Source of the DNA: Desulfobacteraceae bacterium
Lineage (GTDB): Bacteria > Desulfobacterota > DSM-4660 > Desulfatiglandales > Desulfatiglandaceae
NCBI GenBank assembly: GCA_030589225.1
Contig: JAUUWD010000116.1
Span: forward strand, 1-5,836
Reading direction: 5' to 3'
Length of the DNA stretch: 5,836 nt
The notes beneath the pieces are model-generated. The model worked only from the letters and a program-made list of their open reading frames with translations, made no database searches and was not told where the DNA came from. Below are positions 5,806 through 5,836 of this stretch, piece after piece; the stretch's first letter is position 1; each line of letters starts with the position of its first letter. The translations under genes were made by a program, and so were the position numbers.

Positions 5806-5836
5806 ATGACAATCATCCATGGTTTTCAACTGCAAA
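5806..5836 (+). CDS. Start of a gene, possibly an M16 (PreP-like) metallopeptidase (3' partial)
   Basis: Only ten codons are visible, reading MTIIHGFQLQ. The start is supported by a near-perfect AGGAGGG at ideal spacing and a plausible promoter. Bacterial M16C peptidases related to presequence protease (PreP/Cym1) commonly open with a short leader followed by HGF-[EQ]-L, which is what is seen here, so that is my best guess. Such enzymes are zinc peptidases of about 1000 residues that degrade peptides. The HxxEH motif that would prove it lies beyond the window, and ten residues are far too few for certainty. No signal peptide is apparent in the visible part. Confidence 0.45.
   Translation, partial: MTIIHGFQLQ

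Overview
The window reads like an accessory-poor stretch of a Gram-negative anaerobe or facultative anaerobe. My best guess is a Desulfobacterota (former deltaproteobacterial) genome. This rests on the gene mix (Opp/Dpp-type peptide importer ATPases, an adenosylcobalamin-dependent ribonucleotide reductase, an apparent M16-type peptidase start) and on intergenic inverted repeats of a style I associate with that group. It is an inference; no marker gene here fixes the taxonomy.

Layout, left to right. (1) Positions 1-963 (+): the ATPase OppD/DppD of an oligopeptide/dipeptide ABC importer, cut off at the left edge. (2) 949-1132: an inverted-repeat element that overlaps the last codons and stop of that gene. 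(3) 1212-2186 (+): the partner ATPase OppF/DppF. (4) 2222-2539: a second inverted-repeat element, unrelated in sequence. (5) 2595-2668 (+): tRNA-Gln with anticodon CTG, a good promoter in front and a strong, probably two-way, terminator behind. (6) 2786-5281 (-): a complete class II ribonucleotide reductase, NrdJ, convergent with the tRNA. (7) 5411-5636: a third inverted-repeat element, in the divergent region upstream of nrdJ. (8) 5806-5836 (+): the first ten codons of a gene with a perfect ribosome binding site, possibly an M16 (PreP-like) metallopeptidase.

The two ATPases should form the heterodimeric motor of one peptide importer whose permease and binding-protein genes would lie left of the window. 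NrdJ makes deoxyribonucleotides with vitamin B12 as radical source, independent of oxygen. The tRNA and NrdJ are unrelated housekeeping units.

I do not see a new defence, mobile or biosynthetic system. The most noteworthy signal is that three of the intergenic spaces each hold a different inverted-repeat element. All three share one architecture: arms built of degenerate 7-9 bp iterations around a unique-looking core. One of them supplies the stop codon of oppD and splits what is normally a tightly packed oppD-oppF pair.
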